64,000 nucleotides of DNA from Flammeovirga sp. SJP92 (lineage in GTDB: Bacteria > Bacteroidota > Bacteroidia > Cytophagales > Flammeovirgaceae): NCBI RefSeq assembly GCF_001583495.1, contig NZ_LQAQ01000061.1, forward strand, positions 62,001 through 126,000, written 5' to 3'. The translations under genes and the position numbers were made by a program. Each line of letters begins with the position of its first letter. Within the stretch, counting starts at the first letter, position 1. The notes below the pieces were generated by a model, which worked only from the letters and a program-made list of their open reading frames with translations, had not been told where the DNA came from and did no database searches. This document shows, in pieces, positions 35,901 through 45,431 of this stretch.

Positions 35901-38900
35901 GCCTTTACATTCATAAAATCAGCCAAGGTTGCATCTACAGATGCATTAGCCGCCCAAGCTGAGAATGTACTATATTCAGTTGCTCTTAATTCATTAGCCC
36001 ATATACATACATTGTAAGGACTCACATTGGACGTTTTAGGATTTCGAACACCAATCATTGCAGTCTGAACAGCGCTCAAATCAGGATTACCAATTACTCT
36101 TACTCTATAGTTTCTTATATTGGGTTCAGATAGTACTTTAGGATAAATTTCATCTTTTTCTTTGGGTTGTAATCTGTTTCTTTCCGCTTTCAGAGTGTAT
36201 AACTCTTCTAGAGAAATATCTATTTCATTTTCTCTAGGCCAAATTGCATTTTGTGTTGTAGAATACCTTGGAGTGATATATAATGGGACTTCAATTTCAT
36301 AATAGTTTTCTACTAAATCAGTACCTACCCTTAGAAATGCCCTTAAGTCTTCATCTTTTGCATTATCAGATTGAGCATGAAGCTCCATTTTAATCCTCTT
36401 ATAATTGACAAGATCCAAACTGAAGTTCTTAAAGACAGCAACTCCTTCATCATCTTTCAAATCATCAATACAAACTTGGAGAGATTGTTCATTAATTCTT
36501 CTTGTCACCGTTGATGTAGCATCATAGTCTCTTTCAAAACCTGGAGGTAAGACATAAGGAATTTTACCGCTTTCATCTGTTACACCATTTTGTTCGATAT
36601 TAACGGATGAAATATTCATTTTTGCAGTAGAAAGATCACCTGCTTCATCATCAATATTCAATGTATAAGGTCTCCATTGTGCTCCTACTAATTGGAAATT
36701 CAACATTCTAAGTACGACAGGCTGTTCCCAATCTGTCATAAATAAACGGATGAACTTAATTGATTTAAAGTTGTCTATACTACCAAACTTTTCATATTGA
36801 CTTTCATCACGAATTGGGATTCGTACTTGATACCATGTCACCAATTCTCTTGAATCTGGTGCTTCAGAAGTTACCCTATCCACTACATAAGGACTATTTG
36901 AAAGCTGGTTTGGACGCATATCAAACTCATACTCGTAATAAGCATTCAGTTCATTGAGTGTATTATCTCCGTTTAAATCTTCATTGTTAGGGTAATTCGT
37001 ATTAGATGGAGTGAAAGATGTACCCCCAGAATTTTCTGGTGAGTTACCGTCGGGTCCATTAAAACGTTTATAACGTTCTAAGACTTTAAGGTCTTGTTCG
37101 TCTAGATCTCCACCTAAATAATATCTAAAGTCATCACTCGATGGATCGGCAAGAACAGCGTTAATAGCCTCTGGCGATAGAACTCCAGAAACTTTTGTTA
37201 CAAAGTCTTCAAAAAAATCCGCTTCCTCTTCACTAGTCAAACCATCATAACCAACATCTTGTGCAGCTCTTGGAACTGCTGTATTGAATACGTTATTGAC
37301 AAATTGTGTGGTAGGCGAGTACCCCCAAACTGATTTGTTAAGAAGATTTTTGTTTGTCGTCATACCATTTTCAAAAAAATGTCTTCCGTCAGGAACTACA
37401 TCTTCAGAAACGCTACCTAAATCAATATATAGTTTACCACCCGTATTGTTATTTTGACCTTCTACCAACGCATTTTGTCCTTGAATGAAAGGGTCCATCA
37501 TCCAGAATTCCAAATACTGAACATTCAAGTTATCAAAATCTACATCAGTAGTAATAGCTTTCGTGATCGCACCAAAATTTTTGGTTGGATCTTTAAGTGT
37601 CCCATCTATATTAAGATTCGTATTGTAATTGTAAGGACCTTTTTCTGTTGGATAATAGGCCAAATCAAATGTTACTTCATTGGTATTGATCTGATTGGCC
37701 TGTCGGTTTTTGAAGACTTCATTATAAGGAATCAAACGGACGTAATGGTTTTGCATATCCTCATCCGAAATATTGGAAGGTCTACTTGTATTGCCTGATG
37801 TATAATAAAAAACGTTATCAATATTATACCAAGATAATAATGCTCTTCGATCATTGTATTTCAATGAATCTTCTGGCGTGATAGGTGGATTATCCTCAAA
37901 ACCTTGATCTTTCAATACCTTAAGTGGAGTACTTCCGTGCGCCCAAGAGGTAGGATTCAAACCTAAATCATAAGGTACTTCAGCTCCTTCAAAGTCATCT
38001 ATGTAACCTGTTCCATCGGTACCAATCAATGATGGAGTTCCAGGAATTAACTGTGCAAACTCACCTTTAAAAGAGAATGTCGACCTTTCTTTAGTGTCTA
38101 AACCAGGAATTCCATCTACTAATTTAGTCAGGAATCTAGATTCAGTTGTATAATCCATAGTCAGCCCCCACATTGTATTCTTAATAGGCTCACTACCTAC
38201 ATTTACACGAGAAATAAGTGGTTTTTCTGAAAGGTGTAATAATGTACCTGAAATGATAAAATCCTCACTAAAGTGATATTCCAAGTCAACACCTGCTAGT
38301 GTTTTAGTTTGGAAGTTAAATAAATCTGCTCTTTCGTAGGTGATTCGAATATCTTTACCTGAGCTTAATACTCCTTGGTCTAAAATTGTTACTCGCCCAA
38401 ATTGATAATCAACAGTATACTGAACTCCTTCTGTCAAGGTCACGCCTCCAGCTGTAATCACAACTGAATTTTCAGCAATGTTAATACCTGGCAATAATAT
38501 TTCATTTGAAGAACCACCTTTATAACTACCAAGCATGAAATACTTATTTTGTTTAGTATTCAGAATTGCATCTGCTTGCGTTTTATCATAAAGATCGTTG
38601 AAGACGTACTTATCTTGAATCGAGGTACCATCTGAACTTAACTTATTCTCTAATGTAGAACCAAATGGCTCCAATACAGGGAAGATAATTCGCCCATTCT
38701 GAGGGTCTATGGTCACACCTTCGATAAAGTCAAAGTTACCATCCTTTTGAAGTTCTAAGTTCATATTCAAACGATCTAAACCTGTCACTTCGATTAATGG
38801 AACACCTTCAATAGCCCCTTCTTGAATACTTGGGTTATCTATACCTGTTGCATCATCTCTGTAGATAATTCTAAATTGAAAATCCTCTTTTTGTATTCCT

Positions 38901-40537
38901 GATGTTTGTAAAGAGTAGATATTCTTCATCATTAAATCCCACATTGGAAATACAACTTCTTTTGTTGGATCATTAGGATCAGGTACCTTTGTAATGATAG
39001 TAGAGGGGCTTAATAGTTTCATGAACATCACCTCATCTTGTGCCAGGTTTGGTAAATCTTCATTCAATTCACCCACTTTATAAGCTACTCCATTATATGT
39101 ATATTCAAATGCAACAGCTAAAATTTCATCATTTCTTAGAGGAGATGAAAGTGATATATAGCCTAATTGTTGATTATATTGGAATTCCGTTGGTGAAAGC
39201 TCCCTTGCACTTCTTAATATCTCAAATTCGGATCCATTTGGCAACCCAAGTCCTTCTAATTGTCCTTTTATTGCGTCAGATTGACGGTCCAATTTTTTGA
39301 CAGCTTCATATAGAGTATTGGCATTATTGCCTGCTGCTGGATCAGTATTTGAATTATCAAACCATTTTGAATTAAACGGCTGAGCTTCACCTAAATCGGT
39401 AAGACCCACTAAATTTCTTTGGGTTTCAGTATCGTTACTTCTATTGGTCACATATACTTTCATTCTTGTGACAACAACACCTGAAATGACATTTGGAGTT
39501 GTTTTTAATGCCTCTTCATATTTACCTCTAAAGAAATGTCCAATAAAAAAATGTCGGTTATTATCATAAGTGTCTGCTCTAAATTCAAACTCTCTATTCT
39601 GCCCTCCATTTCTAATTGTAATTGATTCTTGAGATCCTCTTTGAGAAGAGAAAACGCTACTTACATAAAGATTGCCAAAACGTAACTTTGAGTAAACACC
39701 AAACAGGTTTTGAGCACCTGTAATCAAAGAGTTTCTTACATTAAAACTTACATTACCTACTTGAATATCTTGTATGATATCATAATCATAAGCAGTATAA
39801 CTCATGTTATATTGCTGATCAAACTGAAAAGTACTTTTGGTGTCAAAATTGGCTGTCATTTCCATCTTGTCACCAATCTTACCTACCATTCCTAAGCCTA
39901 CTTGCTGATCAAAATTAAAACCTCCATTTCTCTGCTGTGTAACAGGCACTTGTGGATTATCTACTCTTTGAAAAAGAAACCCAAAATCAAGCATGGCATT
40001 ACCATTCAATTCGAAATCTAAAGTACTGCCACCAAATAGAAAGTCAGCCATTCTACCTAACTCAATTTCTGGAATCAAACGTCCGCCATCTTTACCCGGC
40101 AACGCATCATTCCCATCTTGAGCGACAGAAAGGTTATTATAATAGTTAGCCATCTGCTTTTTAAAGAGGTAATCTTTATAAGCATCATATTCTATATAAG
40201 AAGGTGTTCTGTAATCCAGATCTCCATTCAATGTCTCTTTGACATTATACTTTTTACCTGTAGAATCAATACTAATACTCGTCTCAGTATTCGGTTTTGT
40301 ACTGATTAATGGAGATTTACGCTCTGGAGAGGCAATAGGATCCCCGAACCTATCTTTTTCATAAGGCTTAGAGGGCACATATTTACTTGTGTCCTGTTCT
40401 TGACTTATCCCCTGAGGTCCTTCTTGCTGAAAAACCTCGTATGCGGTACTTTTATAAGTTGAAGACGAATAGGCGTTCGTAAAAACGAACATATATAAAA
40501 GTACGTTGACAATAGTTGCAACTGTAAAGCGAAACAA
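32999..40537 (-). CDS. sprA: SprA (Sov), outer-membrane translocon of the type IX secretion system
   Basis: A 2512-aa protein forming the giant β-barrel through which T9SS cargo crosses the outer membrane. Evidence is its huge size (family ~2400), signal peptide, the long run of amphipathic β segments and typical phrases such as the N-terminal FLFGGSTLDFELNGNAMLDFGF and the C-terminal LQCYFDRTINDPKVSNAFRRTSTAFGFQFKY. No ATG lies upstream of the hydrophobic N-terminus, so TTG at 40537 is the probable start. Around residues 1911-1925 there is an SRSRSRSR-type stretch, then ~120 residues of Lys/Glu-rich coiled coil (to ~2048), an apparent insertion in a periplasmic or extracellular loop. It follows ruvA by 80 bp, a common neighbourhood in Bacteroidota, and would export the three cargo proteins seen here. 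Confidence 0.94.
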   Translation of the reverse strand: MFRFTVATIVNVLLYMFVFTNAYSSSTYKSTAYEVFQQEGPQGISQEQDTSKYVPSKPYEKDRFGDPIASPERKSPLISTKPNTETSISIDSTGKKYNVKETLNGDLDYRTPSYIEYDAYKDYLFKKQMANYYNNLSVAQDGNDALPGKDGGRLIPEIELGRMADFLFGGSTLDFELNGNAMLDFGFLFQRVDNPQVPVTQQRNGGFNFDQQVGLGMVGKIGDKMEMTANFDTKSTFQFDQQYNMSYTAYDYDIIQDIQVGNVSFNVRNSLITGAQNLFGVYSKLRFGNLYVSSVFSSQRGSQESITIRNGGQNREFEFRADTYDNNRHFFIGHFFRGKYEEALKTTPNVISGVVVTRMKVYVTNRSNDTETQRNLVGLTDLGEAQPFNSKWFDNSNTDPAAGNNANTLYEAVKKLDRQSDAIKGQLEGLGLPNGSEFEILRSARELSPTEFQYNQQLGYISLSSPLRNDEILAVAFEYTYNGVAYKVGELNEDLPNLAQDEVMFMKLLSPSTIITKVPDPNDPTKEVVFPMWDLMMKNIYSLQTSGIQKEDFQFRIIYRDDATGIDNPSIQEGAIEGVPLIEVTGLDRLNMNLELQKDGNFDFIEGVTIDPQNGRIIFPVLEPFGSTLENKLSSDGTSIQDKYVFNDLYDKTQADAILNTKQNKYFMLGSYKGGSSNEILLPGINIAENSVVITAGGVTLTEGVQYTVDYQFGRVTILDQGVLSSGKDIRITYERADLFNFQTKTLAGVDLEYHFSEDFIISGTLLHLSEKPLISRVNVGSEPIKNTMWGLTMDYTTESRFLTKLVDGIPGLDTKERSTFSFKGEFAQLIPGTPSLIGTDGTGYIDDFEGAEVPYDLGLNPTSWAHGSTPLKVLKDQGFEDNPPITPEDSLKYNDRRALLSWYNIDNVFYYTSGNTSRPSNISDEDMQNHYVRLIPYNEVFKNRQANQINTNEVTFDLAYYPTEKGPYNYNTNLNIDGTLKDPTKNFGAITKAITTDVDFDNLNVQYLEFWMMDPFIQGQNALVEGQNNNTGGKLYIDLGSVSEDVVPDGRHFFENGMTTNKNLLNKSVWGYSPTTQFVNNVFNTAVPRAAQDVGYDGLTSEEEADFFEDFVTKVSGVLSPEAINAVLADPSSDDFRYYLGGDLDEQDLKVLERYKRFNGPDGNSPENSGGTSFTPSNTNYPNNEDLNGDNTLNELNAYYEYEFDMRPNQLSNSPYVVDRVTSEAPDSRELVTWYQVRIPIRDESQYEKFGSIDNFKSIKFIRLFMTDWEQPVVLRMLNFQLVGAQWRPYTLNIDDEAGDLSTAKMNISSVNIEQNGVTDESGKIPYVLPPGFERDYDATSTVTRRINEQSLQVCIDDLKDDEGVAVFKNFSLDLVNYKRIKMELHAQSDNAKDEDLRAFLRVGTDLVENYYEIEVPLYITPRYSTTQNAIWPRENEIDISLEELYTLKAERNRLQPKEKDEIYPKVLSEPNIRNYRVRVIGNPDLSAVQTAMIGVRNPKTSNVSPYNVCIWANELRATEYSTFSAWAANASVDATLADFMNVKANTRYSTVGFGGIQDKIGDRQRESNLEFGISTNINLEKIFLNRIGLTIPIYMSYDRKGSNPYFDPLDPDTPLSISQDGFETASAGSYYADQVQYFEESRSINISNLSKVKMNPEAKSYPWDIENLSLSGSYSDTHMRDKNTEANDSKQWRLGAAYTYQSPLKTWEPFKEADMGEWGAIVSDFNIMPIPTSYSIRANLDRYYRYTQFRTLKSGTKEFTTEGILPTYEKSFRFNRGYNIGWNFAKSLKIDYTADAQALIDEPEGAIDSDVKRDTIMSNLLNFGRMKQFNQTIAGTYNIPINKIPALDFVGANARYTANTNWTAGTLGIADTLGNVIGNEQTISFGSKLDFNGIYKKIGYVNHLENGVSSRSRSRSRSRNSNSKNKKDNTRLAYEKIKLKDKLKKLRAKQKELRTADSDKKKAEKEKIEGKIVKLKTKIEKYKAKEKDVAPLELKIEEYNTQIASLSESQEELEQEKKNTKLAKIDEEIKKYEQELLAVNKELKDRETPRKSGGEQLADAGIRLATMIKDIDLSYNEQNRTILPGYMPTAKYLGFDENFGAPGVGFILGSQDPNIRFDAAKNGWLAPSEYLNQQFMQTRSENYTVRANLEPFKDLKIQLSSEHRTTQSYTEVFRFDGTTQNYESLSPQRTGTFGMSFFSLPTAFSTPDANNQSAIFDQFVANREVVKNRLNATNTQGQYGNNDQDVLIPAFIAAYTGQDAGKVGLSAFPTSIPIPNWDIRYTGLTNIKGLGDIFKTITLSHSYKSNYTVGNYNSSLLYGATEIGPDKGINDQPTARTDDEGNIVPVYVVNQVNIEERFGPLIGINIKLMNDLQIKFDYNKGRMLALNLSNAQVTEQLNNDFTVDIGYTKANLKLPFRSKGRTTVLKNDITFRVAFSIRDNQTTQYRIDEDNVVTAGNMNLALRPTINYMLNDRASLQCYFDRTINDPKVSNAFRRTSTAFGFQFKYSLTQ

Positions 40538-40617
40538 ATTGAGGTCAGATTATGTTGATAATTTAAATGCACGCGGAGTGCTCAAAAAGTATAAGTTTTA
40601 TCTATAGGCTGAGGAGA

Positions 40618-41217
40618 TTAATTATTTTTCAAAGCTAGTTTTATTAATTTTTCTACTGACAAGTCAGAACCATTTTTCTTGATTATCAGCTTAATCGATT
40701 TCTGTGCTCCAGCTCTTGTAAAACCTAAGGCTACAAGTGCGTCCATAGCTTCATCCACTTTAGCGTTATCTGGCGCTGCAGCAACAGTAGTCTGCGTTAA
40801 CTCTCCTGAATACTGTAACTTAGATATTTTATCTCTCAACTCAATCACTACTCTTTGTGCTGTTTTGGCTCCAATGCCTTTTACACTTTGAATGGTCTTT
40901 GAGTCTTCCTGCATTATAGCAGAACATATTTCAGATGAAGACAGAGAAGACAAAAACGCTAATCCAGTGGAGGGTCCTATACCTGAAACACTTATCAATA
41001 ATAAAAACAAGCTTCTATCGTTCTCTGTTGCAAATCCATACAACTGCTGAACGTCTTCTTTCACATATAGATAAGTATATAAAGTACATTCTTCTCCTTC
41101 ATTCAAAAGACTGAATGCATTTAAAGGCCAACGAACTTCATACCCTATTCCCTGTACTTCTAACACAGCGAAAGTGGGAAGTTTTTTCGTTAACTTCCCC
41201 CTAATATAATAATACAT
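40618..41217 (-). CDS. ruvA: Holliday junction DNA helicase subunit RuvA
   Basis: A 199-aa protein that tetramerises on four-way junctions and loads the RuvB motor. The N-terminal OB fold (MYYYIRGKLTKKLPTFAVLEVQGIGYEV), helix-hairpin-helix pairs (LLISVSGIGPSTGLAFLS and IQSVKGIGAKTAQRVVIEL) and C-terminal UBA-like RuvB-binding domain (VDEAMDALVALGFTRAGAQKSI) are complete. It lies 11 bp after the DUF4837 gene and upstream of sprA in the same minus-strand run; ruvB and ruvC are not in the window. Confidence 0.97.
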   Translation of the reverse strand: MYYYIRGKLTKKLPTFAVLEVQGIGYEVRWPLNAFSLLNEGEECTLYTYLYVKEDVQQLYGFATENDRSLFLLLISVSGIGPSTGLAFLSSLSSSEICSAIMQEDSKTIQSVKGIGAKTAQRVVIELRDKISKLQYSGELTQTTVAAAPDNAKVDEAMDALVALGFTRAGAQKSIKLIIKKNGSDLSVEKLIKLALKNN

Positions 41218-41228
41218 ATTTAAATTCT

Positions 41229-42335
41229 CTAGTCTATTTCCTTGAATGTCTTTAATTGGGCTTCCATTTCCCTCACAAGCTCTCTTTTATCCATTCCTGG
41301 AGCAAAAATAAAGCCTTCAACATAGTATAAATAAGCTCCAGACTTGTCCGTGAAAGTATAACTTACAAACGGGCCACCCATCGTAATATTATTGGTTTTC
41401 CAAAGCCCTCTTGTCTCTACTGCTAAACGTCCATCTACTTTTGTATTTTGAGATTCAACAGGCACCAATTTCTCTGTAACAACAAAAGAGTTTTGATTGC
41501 TTGGATCTCCATATAAATACTGTTTAGCAAGCTTATCTCTATCCAATACAATTTGCTCAGGATCAAATTGTTTTTGGTCAGTGTAAGGCACTTTTGAAAT
41601 GAAAATATTTTTATCAAAGCTTTGCTCTGGATGTCTTAACCAAAGGAAATTTTCGTCATTCTGAGCTACTTTATAACCATCTAATAATTTCATAGAGACA
41701 TTCATGTTTTTTCTTAAAAACTTGTCCGTCACTCTTGAATAAGTTTTGTTGATTGCTTTTTGAAGGTTTTTAGTTTCTAAATCATGGAAAGGTTCAGCAA
41801 TCATCCTTTGCTTAGCAGGGTCTTTTAATATTTCTCTTAATGTTGCTTCATCTTTAGCAAATAGAAGTTCCACTGTTTGTCCTTGTGCCCAAGCATCATA
41901 TTTGATGAAATGGAATTTATCCTGCTCCTTTCTTAGTTTCTCAATTACACCTTTCCCAAAAAATGATCTCAATACTGCACTTTCTCTGGTGTTTTGATCA
42001 AAAGTGGTAACAATTAATACATTTCTTGCTTGCTTTAAGATACTCGTAAAACCTGAAGGAATCACTTGCGTTACTGTAAATTGTGGCTCAGGCTGAGGTA
42101 AAACTCCCCTTGATTTCCCTAATACCATTTTGTATAAATCAGCTCCTACACCATCTTGAGGTTTCCATTGTACTGAATCCATTACTAAAACCATTTCACC
42201 AGGCTTTCCTTTTGCCATTGGCAGGTATGACTTCTCTAGATCAGATTTTGCTCCTTCTTTAGAAAGACATGAAAACATTAAAAATGACAGGTTAAATAAA
42301 ACTAGGAGTCGAAGTATTGTTTTTGACTTGATCAT
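41229..42335 (-). CDS. DUF4837 family lipoprotein
   Basis: A 368-aa Bacteroidota-specific lipoprotein of unknown function. A signal segment ends in LMFSC (lipobox). The mature protein begins with a low-complexity spacer, then the GKPGEMVLVMD...W motif that marks DUF4837, with later family blocks such as RNVLIVTTFDQ and NFLWLRHPEQSFDKNIFI. I chose the ATG at 42335 because AAAGAA lies 6 nt upstream; ATGs at 42341 and 42368 are alternatives, the last overlapping the upstream gene. It is in a tight operon between the YheT-like hydrolase and ruvA. Confidence 0.88.
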   Translation of the reverse strand: MIKSKTILRLLVLFNLSFLMFSCLSKEGAKSDLEKSYLPMAKGKPGEMVLVMDSVQWKPQDGVGADLYKMVLGKSRGVLPQPEPQFTVTQVIPSGFTSILKQARNVLIVTTFDQNTRESAVLRSFFGKGVIEKLRKEQDKFHFIKYDAWAQGQTVELLFAKDEATLREILKDPAKQRMIAEPFHDLETKNLQKAINKTYSRVTDKFLRKNMNVSMKLLDGYKVAQNDENFLWLRHPEQSFDKNIFISKVPYTDQKQFDPEQIVLDRDKLAKQYLYGDPSNQNSFVVTEKLVPVESQNTKVDGRLAVETRGLWKTNNITMGGPFVSYTFTDKSGAYLYYVEGFIFAPGMDKRELVREMEAQLKTFKEID

Positions 42336-42352
42336 ACTCATTTCTTTAAATT

Positions 42353-43321
42353 CTAAAATGCCGAACAATTGTTTAGGAATTCCAAGCTTCTCTGCTCAGA
42401 ATAAGTGTAGTATTCTTTATCTCTACAAAAGCCAACATGCCCTCCTTTTTTTGGAGCTTCCAAATATAGGTATTTACTCTCTTTTGCTAGATTAAATGGG
42501 TAACTTTCTTTGGTTAAGAAAGGGTCATTTAATGCATTTAGAAGAAGAACTGGCTTCTGGATATTATGTATTTTTCTTTCAGGACTGGCCTGATAATAAA
42601 AGTCATCAGTGGATTTAAAACCATGTAAAGGAGCTGTGTAGAAATGATCAAAATCTCTAAGAGAATTGATCTTCCCTTCCTGAATCTGTGTATCATCTAA
42701 TCCGTCCATTACTTTAGTTTTAGCAACGACTTTTGCACTTAGTTTTTTATAAAATTTTTGATTGTAAAATCGCTTTGATCTTTTTTCTAACTCATCACTA
42801 CAGGTCTTTAAATCAATAGGTGTGGATACTGCAACTGCACCAATTACTTTACTCAAATTCAAAGAAGGTGTTCCTAATGTATTGAGAGAAATAGCACCAC
42901 CCATGCTAAAACCTACAAAAGCGATTTCCTTATAATTATGTTTTTCTATTTCAGCTAAAACAACTTCTACATCTTTGATATCTCCATGATGGTAAAATCG
43001 AGGAAGTCTGTTGATTTCCCCACTGCAAGACCTACAGTTCCATCCCAAAACATCCCATTGATGCTCAGAGAAAAGTTTAGCGATACCTTTACAATAATGC
43101 CTGTCCGTACCACCTTCTAAACCATGCAAGACCACTACCAAGCGTTGATTTCCATTTTTCAACCAATCAAAATCAAAGAAATCCCCATCTTCAAGCTCAA
43201 TTCTTTCTCGCTTATAAGTGATTCCTTCTATTTTTCTTTGTATAGAAGGGAGAATGGTTTGCAAATGACCATTGAAATGCCAGAAAGGCACTTTGTACTT
43301 TTGAGGTTTAACAATTGGCAT
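42353..43321 (-). CDS. YheT-family alpha/beta hydrolase
   Basis: A 322-aa serine hydrolase of the YheT/ABHD1-3 (UPF0017) group. Characteristic motifs are FNGHLQTILPS at the N-terminus, VVLHGLEGG, NCRSCSGEINR and YHHGDIKDV, the nucleophile elbow GFSMGG, the acid in NALNDPF and the histidine in KGGHVGF. Family members are thought to act on esters or lipids; the substrate here is unknown. No signal peptide. It starts 1 bp after the DUF1573 gene stop, so the two are translationally linked. Confidence 0.92.
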   Translation of the reverse strand: MPIVKPQKYKVPFWHFNGHLQTILPSIQRKIEGITYKRERIELEDGDFFDFDWLKNGNQRLVVVLHGLEGGTDRHYCKGIAKLFSEHQWDVLGWNCRSCSGEINRLPRFYHHGDIKDVEVVLAEIEKHNYKEIAFVGFSMGGAISLNTLGTPSLNLSKVIGAVAVSTPIDLKTCSDELEKRSKRFYNQKFYKKLSAKVVAKTKVMDGLDDTQIQEGKINSLRDFDHFYTAPLHGFKSTDDFYYQASPERKIHNIQKPVLLLNALNDPFLTKESYPFNLAKESKYLYLEAPKKGGHVGFCRDKEYYTYSEQRSLEFLNNCSAF

Positions 43322-43322
43322 T

Positions 43323-44087
43323 TTAATTTACAATAGTCTGTAAACGGATCAGGATATTTTTCTCATCCGTTATTAGTTTATAATAGTCTCGAAAGACACC
43401 GCTCTCTGTAAGCTTTATTTGAAGAGGAATCATCAAAACTTCTCCTTGCTGCACCATTCTAGGGTATTGCATTGTTTCAGCTTTTCCTTTTGTATCAAAT
43501 TGATTGAGTACCAGAGGTTTTTCTCCCAAGTTGGTGACATACAATGGATAGCTTATTGTTTCACCTTTCTTACCTTCTATTTTCAATGCATATTTAGAAA
43601 GTAATGGAACTGCATTTTTTTTATATTTCCAGGGAGTGATATACTCTTTATTGACCAATATTCCTTCCGCAGCATGGGCAACAACTCCTTGTAATGAAAT
43701 GGTATACTGTGAAATCTTCCCATTCGTCAACAATATAATACTTCTATAAAATGGCGACTCTCCTTCTGTAGGTTTAAAGTCAACACTGATTGTAGCAGAG
43801 TCCCCGGGAGCAATATTACTTTGAGAAAACGATGCTTTAGAACATCCACAATCCGTATCAATTTTAAGAAGTTGAACTTCTTGCTTACCGATATTTTTAA
43901 AAGGAATGACAATATGATAGGTTACTTCATGACTTACTAAACCAAGATCAATATTCTGATTGCTAAACATCAAAACACCTTCATTGGCTACCGCTTGCAA
44001 TTGAAGTAATAATAATGAGAATGTTGTAAGTGATAGCTTAATAAAAAACTTTTCTTTCAATACCTTTTTTCTTTCGAAGAATTCCAC
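43323..44087 (-). CDS. DUF1573-containing exported protein
   Basis: A 254-aa exported protein. The signal segment (LSLTTFSLLLLQLQAVA) leads to a DUF1573 Ig-like domain (~50-140): FKNIGKQEVQLLKIDTDCGCSKASF, where the D-C-G-C turn is the family hallmark. A second Ig-like domain (~165-250) is probable (YPLYVTNLGEKPLVLNQFD). Function unknown. The ATG at 44087 overlaps the end of the exonuclease gene by 50 bp; a TTG at 44060 would shorten the overlap to 23 bp and give a more typical signal peptide. Confidence 0.82.
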   Translation of the reverse strand: MEFFERKKVLKEKFFIKLSLTTFSLLLLQLQAVANEGVLMFSNQNIDLGLVSHEVTYHIVIPFKNIGKQEVQLLKIDTDCGCSKASFSQSNIAPGDSATISVDFKPTEGESPFYRSIILLTNGKISQYTISLQGVVAHAAEGILVNKEYITPWKYKKNAVPLLSKYALKIEGKKGETISYPLYVTNLGEKPLVLNQFDTKGKAETMQYPRMVQQGEVLMIPLQIKLTESGVFRDYYKLITDEKNILIRLQTIVN

Positions 44088-45414
44088 GGATTATTTTGTT
44101 TACATCAGCATTGTCGTCATAATGTGTGATCACTTTTTCAAGCTCTTTTGGGGAATAATTTTCATTCATCTTGATATACCCAAAGCCTCTATAGATCCCT
44201 TTTGCAATTTGAACAACAGCTCTCTCATCCTCTTCTCTCCCCTTGTCAATCAAGAACATATTCGGAACACCGTAGCTGAACCTCATCGAAGCCTGTAGTG
44301 CTCTTTTGTTGTATTCTTCAGGAGTTTCCTCATTTATACACGCACCATTACAGTTTTTCAGATGATACCTAAAACAAGCTTTATCGCTGTGGTCAATGCC
44401 AGCCAATTTCTGACAAAGATTGTTTTTATCCACCATCCTGTCCAGAATCTTTTCCGCTTCTTTTCTTGAAAAAGTTGTTGTTACAGGATGATCACCTTCA
44501 GACAAAGGAGCAATACTGAAATTGATATACCCATTGTCATCATAAGACTGATAAATACCAAAGAAGGTCTTCGCACGACGCTGTGCTCTGTTAAACCTTG
44601 GAAGGTGTTTCTTAATTTCGTCAGATTCTAATAACAATGCAATTAATTCACTTCCTGTAAGCGTAGTTTTCACATCTCTTACCATTTCAGCCATCCTTAT
44701 GGCTCTAGGTGTGCTCTTATTAGAAAGGTGTTGGAGGATTCTTTTTCTAATATTTTTACTTTTACCGATGTAAATCAACTCTTCTTCTGCGTTGTAGAGA
44801 TAGTACACTCCTGTTTCATCAGGAAGATTATCTATTTTATCTTTTGAGAGTTGATAATGTTTCTTTGAAGAGTAGACATCATATTCTGTCATTTCTTCAA
44901 TGACTTCATTGGCTTTTTGTTGCTGTAATAATAGCTGAAATAACTTTGCGGTAGCCTCTGTATCACCAATCGCTCTGTGCCTAGAATTATGAGGTATACC
45001 TATTTCATCACACAGTTTCCCTAAACTGTAAGACTTTTTTCCTGGCAATAAAACTCTTGACAACTCCACAGTACAAACAGAGTTTCTTCTATACTTATAG
45101 CCTAACGATTTAAACTCATCTTTCACGAAGTTATAATCAAAATCAGCATTGTGAGCTACAAACAAGCAATCTTTAGTGATTTCGACTACTTTTTTGGCTA
45201 TTTCAAAAAACTTTGGAGCACTCTTCACCATACCATTCTTTATTCCAGTAAGGTTTTGGATAAATGGCGGAATATTCATTTCAGGGTTCACAAACGACTC
45301 AAAGCGATCAATCTCAACACCATCTTCTAATACAATGATGGCTATCTCAATAATTCTTCCTCCTTGGGCTACTGACCCTCCTGTTGTCTCAAGATCAATT
45401 ACAGCATATTTCAT
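44038..45414 (-). CDS. DEDDh 3'-5' exonuclease fused to a GIY-YIG (UvrC/Cho-like) nuclease
   Basis: A 458-aa fusion. The N-terminal ~165 residues are a DnaQ-type exonuclease with motif I DLETTG, motif II AHNADFDYN and motif III RHRAIGDTEAT. Residues ~195-290 form a GIY-YIG nuclease (TGVYYLYNAEEELIYIGKS...RKRILQHL) like that of UvrC or Cho. The rest (~300-458) has a UvrC-like segment with clustered cysteines (C-x-KLAGIDHSDKACFRYHLKNCNGAC). The architecture occurs in Bacteroidota and Actinobacteria and suggests a repair role; the substrate is not known. First gene of the run leading to sprA. Confidence 0.92.
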   Translation of the reverse strand: MKYAVIDLETTGGSVAQGGRIIEIAIIVLEDGVEIDRFESFVNPEMNIPPFIQNLTGIKNGMVKSAPKFFEIAKKVVEITKDCLFVAHNADFDYNFVKDEFKSLGYKYRRNSVCTVELSRVLLPGKKSYSLGKLCDEIGIPHNSRHRAIGDTEATAKLFQLLLQQQKANEVIEEMTEYDVYSSKKHYQLSKDKIDNLPDETGVYYLYNAEEELIYIGKSKNIRKRILQHLSNKSTPRAIRMAEMVRDVKTTLTGSELIALLLESDEIKKHLPRFNRAQRRAKTFFGIYQSYDDNGYINFSIAPLSEGDHPVTTTFSRKEAEKILDRMVDKNNLCQKLAGIDHSDKACFRYHLKNCNGACINEETPEEYNKRALQASMRFSYGVPNMFLIDKGREEDERAVVQIAKGIYRGFGYIKMNENYSPKELEKVITHYDDNADVNKIIRGILRKKKGIERKVFY

Positions 45415-45431
45415 AAGCTGACAAAGCTAAT

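Noticed and set aside
33900-40300. Several plus-strand ORFs of 60-120 codons opposite sprA
   Set aside because: All are antisense to a certain gene and show no protein-like features.
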